64,000 nt of DNA from Brachynemurus nebulosus (taxonomy: Eukaryota; Arthropoda; Insecta; Neuroptera; Myrmeleontidae), in contig JAPWDM010000023.1 in the NCBI GenBank assembly GCA_035578155.1, positions 4,910,154 to 4,974,153 of the forward strand. Reading direction: 5' to 3'. Position 1 is the first letter of the stretch. Each line of letters begins with the position of its first letter. The notes beneath the pieces are model-generated. The model was not told the DNA's origin. It saw only the letters and a list, made by a program, of their open reading frames with translations, and searched no databases. Shown here in pieces: positions 24,674 to 33,316 of the stretch. A program made the translations under genes and the position numbers.

Positions 24674-24775
24674 GTTATAAAATTTTATTTGCATTAAGTA
24701 AAAAAAAAAAAAAACTGTTTTCTTTTTATAATTGTTTATTTACAAAAATATATACAAATTGTTATATTTACTTAA

Positions 24776-24781
24776 AATAAA
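24776..24781 (+). terminator. Candidate PPOX poly(A) signal
   Basis: AATAAA about 100 bp after the PPOX stop. Not distinguished from other A-rich hexamers nearby. Confidence 0.4.
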
Positions 24782-24983
24782 TTATTTTTATAAAATCATT
24801 AAGAAGACTATGTAATTTTGGTATTCTTAATGTCCTTTTTGATTCCTCTGTACAATAATACTTTTAAATTCACTGAAGAAAAAAAATGATCAAATTCTGA
24901 TTATTTAGTTTGTAGAGCTTCCTTTCCTGAAAATAAAAAATGATTTTTTTTTAATAAAAACGCAAAGGTTCTCATAGTACAAG

Positions 24984-25567
24984 ACCCCGCAGCTGATTTC
25001 TGCAGGTATCTGTTTTTTTAATGAAACTTAATTTAAATGAATCCTTAATGGCAATGTAATAGATTGCTCCTGGGTTGCCTATCGAAAATTAGCCGCAAGT
25101 ACCTTTAATTACTGTTTGTTTTGTTTTGCCTCGTCTTGGTGGGGGCACGGAGGCACTGCCCCAGATTTTAGTTATTTTTTTTATTAAAAACTGATGTTTT
25201 GATCTTTTTAATAAGCAATATACACATATTGTAGATATACTTATAGATAAATAAAAAAAAAATTAAAAAATCAAATCAAATGGCTCTTGGCTTATTTTTG
25301 TACTTGTAACTAGGAAAAAATTATTTACTTTTCTTGTTACTATGAGAAAAATTTGTAAATTTTAAAAATCTTTGAAAATATTTGACACTTTAAAACGTCA
25401 AAAAATGTCTTTTCGATTATTCGCATAATGACGGCAATTAAAGATACTTGCGGCTAATTTTCGATAGGCAACCCGGGAGCAATCTATTACATTGCCATTA
25501 AGGATTCATTTAAATTAAGTTTCATTAAAAAAACAGATACCTGCAGAAATCAGCTGCGGGATCTTAG
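24984..25567. mobile_element. Foldback element with about 125-bp inverted ends
   Basis: The left arm (24984-25110) and right arm (25437-25567) are near-perfect inverses. Outer ends read ACCCCGCAGCTGATTTCTGC and inner ends include TTGCCTATCGAAAATTAGCC. The 330-bp loop has no frame. Flanks give no obvious TSD. It sits 300 bp downstream of PPOX. Confidence 0.85.
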
Positions 25568-25739
25568 GCCAGTCGCACCTCTGGTGGTAAAATTACAAGC
25601 TATATCAAGTAAAAATATACGTGTACGTATCCATACATATAATAAAAACTGTAACAAGACCATTTCTGTACATGAAATATTTTTTGAAAATTGTACTGGT
25701 ATTGTAAATAGTTATCGATGTAGATATATCAAAACAGAA

Positions 25740-26320
25740 GAGATTTTTAAGATTTTTGTCTGTCTGTTCACGCAAAAACTGCTGGACGGATTTTAATGAA
25801 ATTTGGTGTGATGATAACTTATTACCTGGGTCAACATCTAAGATACTTTTTTACAGGAAATTGAAAAACCAATTTTAAGCATGCGCACACATTACGCAAA
25901 ACCTATTGAACGGATTTTTATGAAATTTGGTCTGATGTTAACTTATTACCTGGGTCAACATATAAGACACTTTTTATCAGTGACGTCGCAAGACGAAAAT
26001 GGGACGTGGGCAAGATAATTTTTGCGAGGCCGCCTTTAATTTTCTTTTTGAAATTTCTGTTTTAAAAATTAGGCGACGAGCAAAAAAAAAAAACGAAAAA
26101 CAGCCACTCGCGAGGCCGCTTTAAGTGGGAGGCCGTCTAGCTACGCCATTGCTTTTTATTACGGTAAAATGTCTCCTTCCCTTGGAAAAATAATAAATAT
26201 AAAAACCATTTTGAACATGTACATGCATTACGCAAAAATTGTTTTATGCAAGTTCTGTATAATTATTACACTTCTCATTGATTTTATAACAATGCGTCGC
26301 GGGTACAGCTAGTTTACGAT
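25740..26320. repeat. Dispersed repeat with repeated TGGACGG/TGAACGG block
   Basis: Two tandem units share AATTTGGTSTGATG and TAACTTATTACCTGGGTCAAC (25800 and 25925). The right end reads GTCGCGGGTACAGCTAG. Related termini occur at 9038. A hAT MITE (25978-26151) interrupts the second unit. Confidence 0.65.
25978..26151. mobile_element. Short hAT-type MITE, TSD CTTTTTAT
   Basis: 174 bp, starting CAGTGACGTCGC and ending GCTACGCCATTG, with identical 8-bp duplications CTTTTTAT (25970-25977, 26152-26159). Inside are GGCCGCCTTTAA and GGCCGCTTTAAG motifs. It lies inside the older repeat 25740-26320. Confidence 0.9.
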
Positions 26321-27168
26321 ATAAAATTTAGTAATCGCCACATAATTTGTATAGTACATATTTCTGTACAAGTAACCCCCGAAGAACTACATGGATACCT
26401 TCCCGGAATTACACGGTTTCAAACAACACAATTTTTAAGTAATTCTTTTGAAAAAGAATAAAGTATAAAATTATTTTATATTTGATATAAAGTTACACCG
26501 GTCCTCAATGTACGCGAATATATCCGTTCCATGTAGATTTGATTTACACGAATAAAAATCGTGTAAATTGAATCTGTCCTTATAAAAGAAAAAATACTGG
26601 AAATAAAAACTACTAAAAATTTTAGAAAATTTTATAACAGAAATGAAAACGAATATTATATAGAAATTTACATATTTAATTTTTGAAATATCGTTATTTT
26701 CGATAACAAAAAGTAGCCTTTGACAGTCCCAGTATGTTTGAAATACCCACAACTTGCTTCGCTTAAGTCTTCAAAAATTTCGTTATTTTTTCGTTACGAC
26801 GCGACGCACCGTTTACGAGATATTTACGATCAAAAGTTTACGTTTATGAAAATTATCGAAAACTAATTTAAAAAAAATACTCTACTGGTAACTAAATCAA
26901 AGGAACTAATGAGCTTGAATTAATCAATTATAATCAGTTTATGATGAGTAAAGTAATTCAGTATCGATAATTTTGGATAACGGAAAGTAGGTTTTAACAG
27001 TCGCAATACGTTTGGAATACCCACAACATGTTTCGCTTAAGCCTTCAAAAATTTCATTATTTTTAAACTACGATGCACCGTTTACAAGGTATTTACGATC
27101 AAAGTTTTCAATAACGTAAAGCATCGTTTATAAACAAACATAATAAAAGACAGGTACATTTTATGATA
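26321..27168. other. Spacer with a 280-bp-spaced duplicated block
   Basis: About 26697-26850 and 26975-27115 are diverged copies sharing AATACCCACAAC and GCACCGTTTAC. ACACGGTTTCAAACAACAC (26412) has a relative at 28515, pointing to another dispersed repeat. No gene seen. Confidence 0.55.
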
Positions 27169-27827
27169 GGGTAATTGTACACTTTCACGGTCACCTGGTT
27201 TTTTGGCTATAAATAAAAAACGAATGATCCGATTTGGATGTATTTTTTTTTAAAATGTTCGTCATCACGGCGAATTAATGATAAGAATCACAGAAATAAA
27301 CAAAAATGAATATTTTTGATAGTTTTATGGCTTTAAATGGACAAAAATGTGTAGCTTTTAAGAATAATCGTTCATAAAATTTTTTAACGTAAATATATCA
27401 ACTTCTTATATTATTTTTCGTAATCTACATAAAAAAAGGAACAATTTAAAAAAAAAATTAAAAAATACACTTTTCGATTTTATACTACTAAAAATACAAA
27501 GAATGTTAAAAAAACAACAAATTTTGACCAATAATCCTTTATAAAAAATTTTTGCATTGTTAGGTCGACTTCTCAACCTCAATTTCGAGCAAAGGGTAAT
27601 TGGAAATCTTATTTAATTACCCATTGCCCGAAAATGAGGTTCCAGTGGTACTCCGCCGTCCATTTATTTCTTAGCCTTTCCCAGCACTTTCAGTATCGGT
27701 GTCGAGTTCTAGTATTTTTTTTTTTCATTAACCGCCGTAATGATAAACATTTAAAAAAAATAATCCAAATCAGACCATTAGTTATTTTATTTAAAGCTAA
27801 AAAATCAGGTGACCGTGTACAATTACC
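27169..27827. mobile_element. Long-TIR MITE, TA TSD
   Basis: It starts GGGTAATTGTACAC and ends CGGTGACC-like inverse sequence GTACAATTACC, flanked by TA. Inverted ends exceed 90 bp, with TCACGGTCACCTGGTTTTTT on the left and its diverged inverse on the right. There is no transposase in 659 bp. The TA duplication suggests a Tc1/mariner-type origin. Confidence 0.75.
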
Positions 27828-28657
27828 TATGATAGATCGCCTTCAAAGCTTACGAATGCTCAATACGGTACTTGACTGTATTTAAAATTTGTGTCAAATG
27901 TTAAATAATTCTATGCATTATCATTACATATGTCCAGTTTTAATGATGAAACATAAAAAAATTTGATAACTATTTAGAAATTTTATTTTGAAAATCACCA
28001 TTTTTCAACAAATATTCAAATTAGTGAAAACGCACCATTTCTTGAAAATGACGTAACATTTTGTAGCTAGATATGTCGATTTTGGTAATTTTAATCGGTG
28101 AGGTGAAATTGTGTTTTCTTTTGAATATTTCTATTAGCTTATGTATATAGTAATAATAATCGACCAGAATTCAAATAAATACTTGCTTTTACTTTGATAT
28201 TTTATGAATATAATCAAAGTTTTGAGGTTATAAATATTGACATTGACGTTTAGTTGCTTCAAACTGTGACGTCACTATAGTGAGGTGTTTTTCCTGCCTT
28301 TTTCTCATTTAAAATTGTAGCGTTATATTTTTTTGATGATTTTTTACAGAATCTGTAGAAAATAAAAAAATCACTTAGCTGATATAGAAAAACAATGCTT
28401 TTAAAATATTTTTGCAACTTCAGTCAAGTACCCTATTCCATTCCATTTTAATTGAAATAAATAACTTATAAATATAATATGAAATGAAATCCCATCTTTT
28501 GTAGTTTCGAACAACACGGTTTCAAAGAACACGGAATCAATAAATCGTGTTCTTCGGAGAATTGCTGTACATCATTTACTTTTTTGCGTACATCTTTTAC
28601 TTGATACAGCTTCTAATACTACCAGCAGAGGTGCGCACGTAATCTTTGCGTCACCAA
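27828..28657. other. A+T-rich spacer
   Basis: Nothing recognised apart from an ACACGGTTTCAAAGAACACG segment at about 28513 related to 26412. Confidence 0.4.
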
Positions 28658-28753
28658 CAGTGTTGCCAACTTGGTGCTTTTACCACTAAAACTAGTGGTT
28701 TTGAACTTCCCACAGTTGTAAAAAATTTTTTCTAGTGATTTGTGGTTTTCAGT

Positions 28754-29730
28754 TAGGGATGTCGTTTTTAAAAAAAAAAATCGATTTTTGAATCGATTCG
28801 TAATTATTAACAAAAGAATCGATACTTAAATTATCGATTGTATTCAAAATCAATTCCAAGAAATCGATTCAAATTTGCTGTTGCAAAAGTGGCGGTAATT
28901 TTTAAGTAAAAATTTGTAATTCAGAAAGATGAACTTTCGAAGTCTTTTAAGAAGAAAAATATTAAGCGTGTACATACTTAATTACCAACATTTTTTTAGA
29001 ATTTTATTCTATGGTATAGAAATGAATCACAACATCACAACAAAGTTGACAATTTTTGTTTTCATTTGATATAAAAATGTTAAAGTCAAATTTATATATA
29101 AAGAAAATGATTCATTTCAAAAATAAAGTTTTGTCACATATAAAAGATATTATAATTTCTACTATCCCTTTTCAATATATTAGATAGTAGATCTTGTGAG
29201 AGATAGCTATATTACGAATCTGTCTAAGAGATACATTTATGAGAATGAGTCATTTGCAGTTGTCGTTGCTTTCTCTATAAATATTATCTAAATTGTACTA
29301 AATGTTGAGAAGTTTTGATTTAATTGCATACAAAGTTTTTTTATAGATTAAAGAATAAAAAAAGAATTATAAAAGTTTTTTTTTTTTAAATTCCTCGCCT
29401 AAACTTTATTGTTTTGTACATGCGGTACAGTTGTCAATTTTGACAATTTAATTTGATGCATAGACATTTGAGTATATGCATTTGATGCGTTTAATGCTTA
29501 AATTTTAATAATCGTAGTACGGATAATAGATTTAAATTTAAATTAATAAATAAATAGCAACATGTTAATAAAAAGCAATTTATCTTTTGAAAAAAAATTC
29601 GTTTCACGATTTCCATAAAATAAAAATCGATGTGTGAATCGATCTCAAAATCAATAATCGATTAAAAATCGGTTTTCATTCTTCCGATTAATCGAATTCT
29701 CGATTTATCGATTAAAAAACGACATCCCTA
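28754..29730. mobile_element. hAT-type MITE with ATCGATT clusters, TSD TTTTCAGT
   Basis: It starts TAGGGATGTCGTTTTTAA and ends TTAAAAAACGACATCCCTA, with identical 8-bp duplications TTTTCAGT (28746-28753, 29731-29738). Both ends are crowded with AATCGATT motifs. It is nested inside the hAT element 28658-30009, so it is younger. 977 bp, no transposase. Confidence 0.92.
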
Positions 29731-29842
29731 TTTTCAGTGTTGCCGTCTTAGTGGTTTTACCACTAAAATTGCTGATTATTTTGTTATTAATTTATATAAT
29801 ATTGTTCTATTTTTCTATTTTGTTAGGATTAAATCATAAAAA

Positions 29843-29850
29843 TTTTTATT
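29843..29850 (-). terminator. Candidate transposon-supplied poly(A) signal for TAF13
   Basis: On the minus strand an AATAAA hexamer (TTTATT on plus) lies about 165 bp after the TAF13 stop, inside the inserted hAT element. It is a plausible replacement cleavage signal; use is not shown. Confidence 0.3.
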
Positions 29851-30010
29851 CTATGTGATTAAAAATTTTTTTGTTGTCGAAAAGTGAAAAGCGTTATTAT
29901 TTTTTTTTTTTTTTTTTGCTTGTCGATGAAGAGCTGGTGGTTTTTACTGATTTTTTAACGTTTTCAAAACCGAATCTAGTGGTTTCTATAAAAAGAGTTG
30001 GCGACACTGG

Positions 30011-30473
30011 TCACCAATGAACTCTGATGATAATAGTACCTGCATATTTAACTTCATCAAATGCTTTTCTAGCTCTTTTTAATTCTTCATTCATTGTTAA
30101 TAGATCTTTTACACGAGCATATTTTCGAGGATCCTTTCGAACTAAAAACACAATGTCTTCTACTTGAACTCGACCTGTTCTACCAATTTCCATGGCTCTA
30201 TGTGTCATATCGGTTATAAATTCAATTACTAAATCTTCAATTAAGTCGACACTTTCTGTATATGGATTTTGATCGTCACCAAATCCGTACATCATACAAC
30301 GTAATTCTTTACTAAATAATCGTTTTCTACCAGATGCTGCCAATGATGGACCAAGAGTCGCTTCTGTTCCCTCATCTTCTTCAAACTATAAAATATTTAA
30401 ATATATTCAGTGTTTGCTCTTAATTTAATAATATTTTACCTACCACCTCAAACCCTTCGTCGTTTGTTGTCAT
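30011..30473 (-). CDS. TAF13: Transcription initiation factor TFIID subunit 13
   Basis: Two exons: 30473-30444 (MTTNDEGFEV) and 30385-30011, joined across a 58-bp intron (GTAGGT donor, TTTATAG acceptor, phase 0). The product is 134 residues; human TAF13 is 124. TAF13 is a histone-fold protein that pairs with TAF11 in TFIID and contacts TBP at promoters. The core is unmistakable: RLFSKELRCMMYGFGDDQNP, then VDLIEDLVIEFITDMTH, GRVQVEDIVFLVRKDPRK and DLLTMNEELKRARKAF. The N-terminal acidic stretch (FEEDEGTE) is typical. The C-terminus runs about eight residues past the usual end (TIIIRVHW). A hAT insertion begins one base after the stop, and its TSD includes the stop codon. The pre-insertion sequence also reads TGA, so the insertion did not create the stop. 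Confidence 0.95.
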
Positions 30474-30853
30474 CTTAATTATAATAGTATAAAGAAATTT
30501 AACGCGTTTCGAAAGTTCCGTATCTTTGACGTTTTATTTCTATTGTTTTCTATTTTGTGACATAACCAAACATTTATTTTAAACAATGCACTCTAGTGAT
30601 TCTAGGCCATTTTTGATACTTAAGCGTTCGCCAGAAAATTTTGTTAGCCTAACGTTAGCCAACGTAGCTTGCACCGTTCAACACCAGGGGGCTCTGATTC
30701 AAAAAATTGATGCACGTTAAATATTTTTTCATGGTATAAATGGTATAAATCATGAACACTAACAAGGACAACGAATTCAAACGGGGGAATTTTCAGAATT
30801 GTCCACGCAAATCGTACATATTACGTTTTCATTTTTCACCACTCGTGGCCCTA

Positions 30854-30985
30854 ATTTCTTTTTGTACTGTAATTTGAAATTTATATTATCGTTTACTTCT
30901 TTATTTTTAACTATTTTTTAATAATTATTGATTTTATTTTCATTATTTATATTTAAACAACTTAAATGACACTTTACAATTAAAA
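30854..30985 (+). repeat. Dispersed repeat shared with 17733-17880
   Basis: Same order of TTTGTACTGTAATTTGAAAT and AATAATTATTGATTTTA as at 17.7 kb. It lies in the loop of the foldback element. Confidence 0.75.
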
Positions 30986-31915
30986 TTCACATAGTGGTCG
31001 GCCATGATAGTTGTATATATATACAAGGTGCTCAGTCATACAAACGTGTACATACACCATATTGCACTAACACATTAACATGTTTGTGTAGATACAATGA
31101 TGTGTTTTGTTGTATGTATCATAATTGTTTGGTAGGGGTAGCGATGTCCACGTCATTTGCCGGCGACAGCGAGCACGGTAGTTATGAAATAGGAAATTTA
31201 GAACTTGTATAGCTATGCTTGCATACACTGCTGCAAGAATGACTAAACAATCGGCAACAATCGACACGTACTGGTTCACTGTTTAAGACCGACTGATCAA
31301 CATAACACCCTACTTTGTGATCGTGTACTCGCAACCATTGATTCCGGTGGTCATTAGAGCTATGTTTAAAAATATTTTGACATGACTAACGCAATATGGC
31401 TCCCGTTGACACATAACCGTGCACATAACCAACATAACTTAAAAAAAAATTTAAATTTTTCAAACTGTTTATGTTTTAATAATTTTTGTATTATGCCACG
31501 TTAATTTTAATAATTCAAACATAAAATTTTTCTTCATTACATTAAAAATTGCAACCATTTTAAGATATTGTCAAAAAAATTTTTTGAATGACATTTGTAT
31601 GCTACGCGAACAACTATAGCGCGTATCCATGGGAGCAATGCTTATGCAACGCGAACATGAATGCTACGTCGATCCGTAGTGATGCCCACGGAAGCGATGA
31701 AAGCCACAACGCGAATATGCCCTATATATTAAACAACAATTTCTAACATGGTGACTGATTATTTTTATTCCATAATTTTTAAATGTGGCTGTACTTCAGA
31801 AATTAAGTATTTATACCGTGAAAAACCGTGAAAAAATATTTAACGTGCATTAATTTTTGAATCAGACCCCTCTAGTTTGTAACGGTGAAAGCTCTGTTGG
31901 CTAACGTTAGGCTAA

Positions 31916-32381
31916 AGCCGGTTCTACACGATGCTACGAACATCTTCCAACATTGGACGTTCGATGGTTCATCGCATCGTGTGGCCGTTGTTCGAACCTA
32001 CGAGTGTCCAATGTCGAGCGTCAAACATTCGCATTTGGCCATGTCCCGCTCGATGTCGGTATTCTTGCACCGAGTCAAAGGGATGCTTCGAACGTTTGAA
32101 GGTCAATCTTGGTTGCGTTGGTTGGTTCGACTCAGCAGCTGCACGACTCGTTCATGTGAAGAGAGACAACATCAGTGTATAACATTAGAGATAACATCAG
32201 ACAGATAACAGCCTCGTCCACTGAATAAACGTTTATACCAACACATCATCATTCGTATTGGATCAAACATTCGATTCACCGTGTAGCAGATACATTCGTC
32301 GCACCAACTATCGAACTTAATTGCCTCAAACGTTCGATCGAACGTTGGAAGGAACGTTCGTAGCATCGTGTAGAACCCGCT
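31916..32381 (+). mobile_element. MITE with AGC(C/G)GGTTCTACACGATGC ends, TSD TAA (copy 1)
   Basis: The ends AGCCGGTTCTACACGATGC and AGCGGGTTCTACACGATGC (inverse) continue as inverted repeats into GCTACGAAC. TAA flanks both sides. Removing the element and one TAA restores GGCTAACAAAATTTT, which exactly matches the inverse of the other foldback arm at 30634-30648. 3-bp TWA duplications point to PIF/Harbinger. The 466-bp interior has many TTCGAACGTT-like repeats and no transposase. Confidence 0.88.
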
Positions 32382-32427
32382 TAACAAAATTTTCGTTTGG
32401 AACGCCAGCACATTTTCTATCTCAAGT

Positions 32428-32485
32428 GGTTACACTGGTTCCAGTAGTATAGAGATATGTATTTTATCTCTAGTGCTCTATGGTG
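32428..32485 (+). repeat. Shared motif upstream of U1-C
   Basis: Nearly identical to 23133-23188 upstream of PPOX (GTTACACTGGTTCCAGTAGT, ATAGAGATA, TATCTCTA, TGCTCTATGGT). The ATAGAGATA/TATCTCTA halves can pair. It lies 217 bp before the start codon, just outside the foldback element. Confidence 0.8.
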
Positions 32486-32702
32486 AAAACCTATTGAAAA
32501 CCGTGTAAACTGTCATTAAAAGACAAACAGGACGGACAGCAATATAAATAGATAGTTGAATAGGTTGAACAAAACATAATAAAGCATACGTTTCGGTAAT
32601 TTTTACGTTACGTTAAATCAAGTAAATACTTAGATAGTGGTGTTAATAATATTATTCAGTGATTGTTGGTGATTGCCTATATCATATTTGCATAACCTAA
32701 AA

Positions 32703-33191
32703 ATGCCGAAATACTATTGTGATTACTGTGACACATATTTAACACATGATTCTCCTAGCGTAAGAAAAACACACTGTACAGGACGAAAACATAAAGACAA
32801 CGTTAAATTTTACTATCAAAAATGGATGGAAGAACAAGCACAACATTTAATTGACGCTACAACGGCCGCCTTCAAAGCTGGAAAAATTGCAAATAATCCA
32901 TTTGCTGCTGTAACGCCCGGAGCGAAAGGGGTAGCGATTCCACCACCTAATCAAATTACAGCAATGGGTCAACGTCCACCGGGACCACAGGGTATGATGC
33001 CACCACCAGGAATGGCGCCACCTGGCGGTCCGATGCCGCCAATGATGATGGGACCTCACGGACCGATGCCGCCGATGATGGGAATGCGGCCGCCTATGAT
33101 GGGACCGATGATGGGTCCACCTATGGTAGGGCCAATGGGTCCAATGAGACCTCCAATGATGAATCCACCCTCAGCTCCAATTAAGAATTAA
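32703..33191 (+). CDS. SNRPC: U1 small nuclear ribonucleoprotein C
   Basis: 162 residues, uninterrupted. U1-C is a U1 snRNP protein that stabilises pairing of U1 snRNA with 5' splice sites. It starts with the U1-type zinc finger: [18 protein letters not shown], with Cys6, Cys9, His24 and His30 as ligands and the conserved [17 protein letters not shown] helix with [13 protein letters not shown] follows, then KIANNPF. From about residue 88 it is a Pro/Met/Gly-rich tail of PPMMGP-type repeats, as in animal orthologues. The start is placed at 32703 because homologues begin MPK(Y/F)YCDYCD; an in-frame ATG 30 bp upstream would add ten residues with no family support. It is divergent from TAF13 (2.2 kb, mostly transposon). 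Confidence 0.96.
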   Translation: MPKYYCDYCDTYLTHDSPSVRKTHCTGRKHKDNVKFYYQKWMEEQAQHLIDATTAAFKAGKIANNPFAAVTPGAKGVAIPPPNQITAMGQRPPGPQGMMPPPGMAPPGGPMPPMMMGPHGPMPPMMGMRPPMMGPMMGPPMVGPMGPMRPPMMNPPSAPIKN

Positions 33192-33310
33192 TTTCGCTTA
33201 AGAACTATAATTATAATTTAAACAGAACTCTGTTATTACGTAAAACTTTAATTTCTTTAAGTGAACGACTTCGAATTAGGAAATTTTTTAAATGAACTAA
33301 ATAAGGTGTA

Positions 33311-33316
33311 AATAAA
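33311..33316 (+). terminator. U1-C poly(A) signal
   Basis: AATAAA about 120 bp after the stop, followed by a TGTTTTATTTTTG stretch, the usual arrangement of signal and U/GU-rich downstream element. Confidence 0.6.

Larger units (their letters stand above)
28658..30009. mobile_element. hAT-type element abutting TAF13, TSD GTCACCAA
   Basis: The termini CAGTGTTGCCAACTTGG and the inverse of CAGTGTCGCCAACTC are flanked by identical 8-bp duplications GTCACCAA (28650-28657, 30010-30017). The right TSD contains the TAF13 stop codon, so the element sits directly after the coding region and replaces the proximal 3' UTR. Without the nested element 28754-29730 it is about 367 bp. No transposase. Confidence 0.9.
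30623..32410. mobile_element. Foldback element filling the TAF13/U1-C divergent spacer
   Basis: The left arm (30623-30735) includes AAAATTTTGTTAGCCTAACG and GATGCACGTTAAATATTTTT. The right arm is its inverse, at 31825-31915 plus 32382-32410, split by a MITE at 31916-32381. The interior (30736-31824) holds a repeat shared with 17.7 kb and no gene. Outer flanks give no clear TSD. Confidence 0.75.

Noticed and set aside
31885..32411. Frames on both strands through the 31.9-kb MITE and its 55.4-kb copy
   Set aside because: They differ between copies by frameshifts and lie in inverted-repeat DNA; not protein-coding.
32673..32702. In-frame ATG 30 bp upstream of the U1-C start
   Set aside because: All U1-C orthologues I know begin directly with the MPK(Y/F)YCDYCD finger; ten extra residues have no support.
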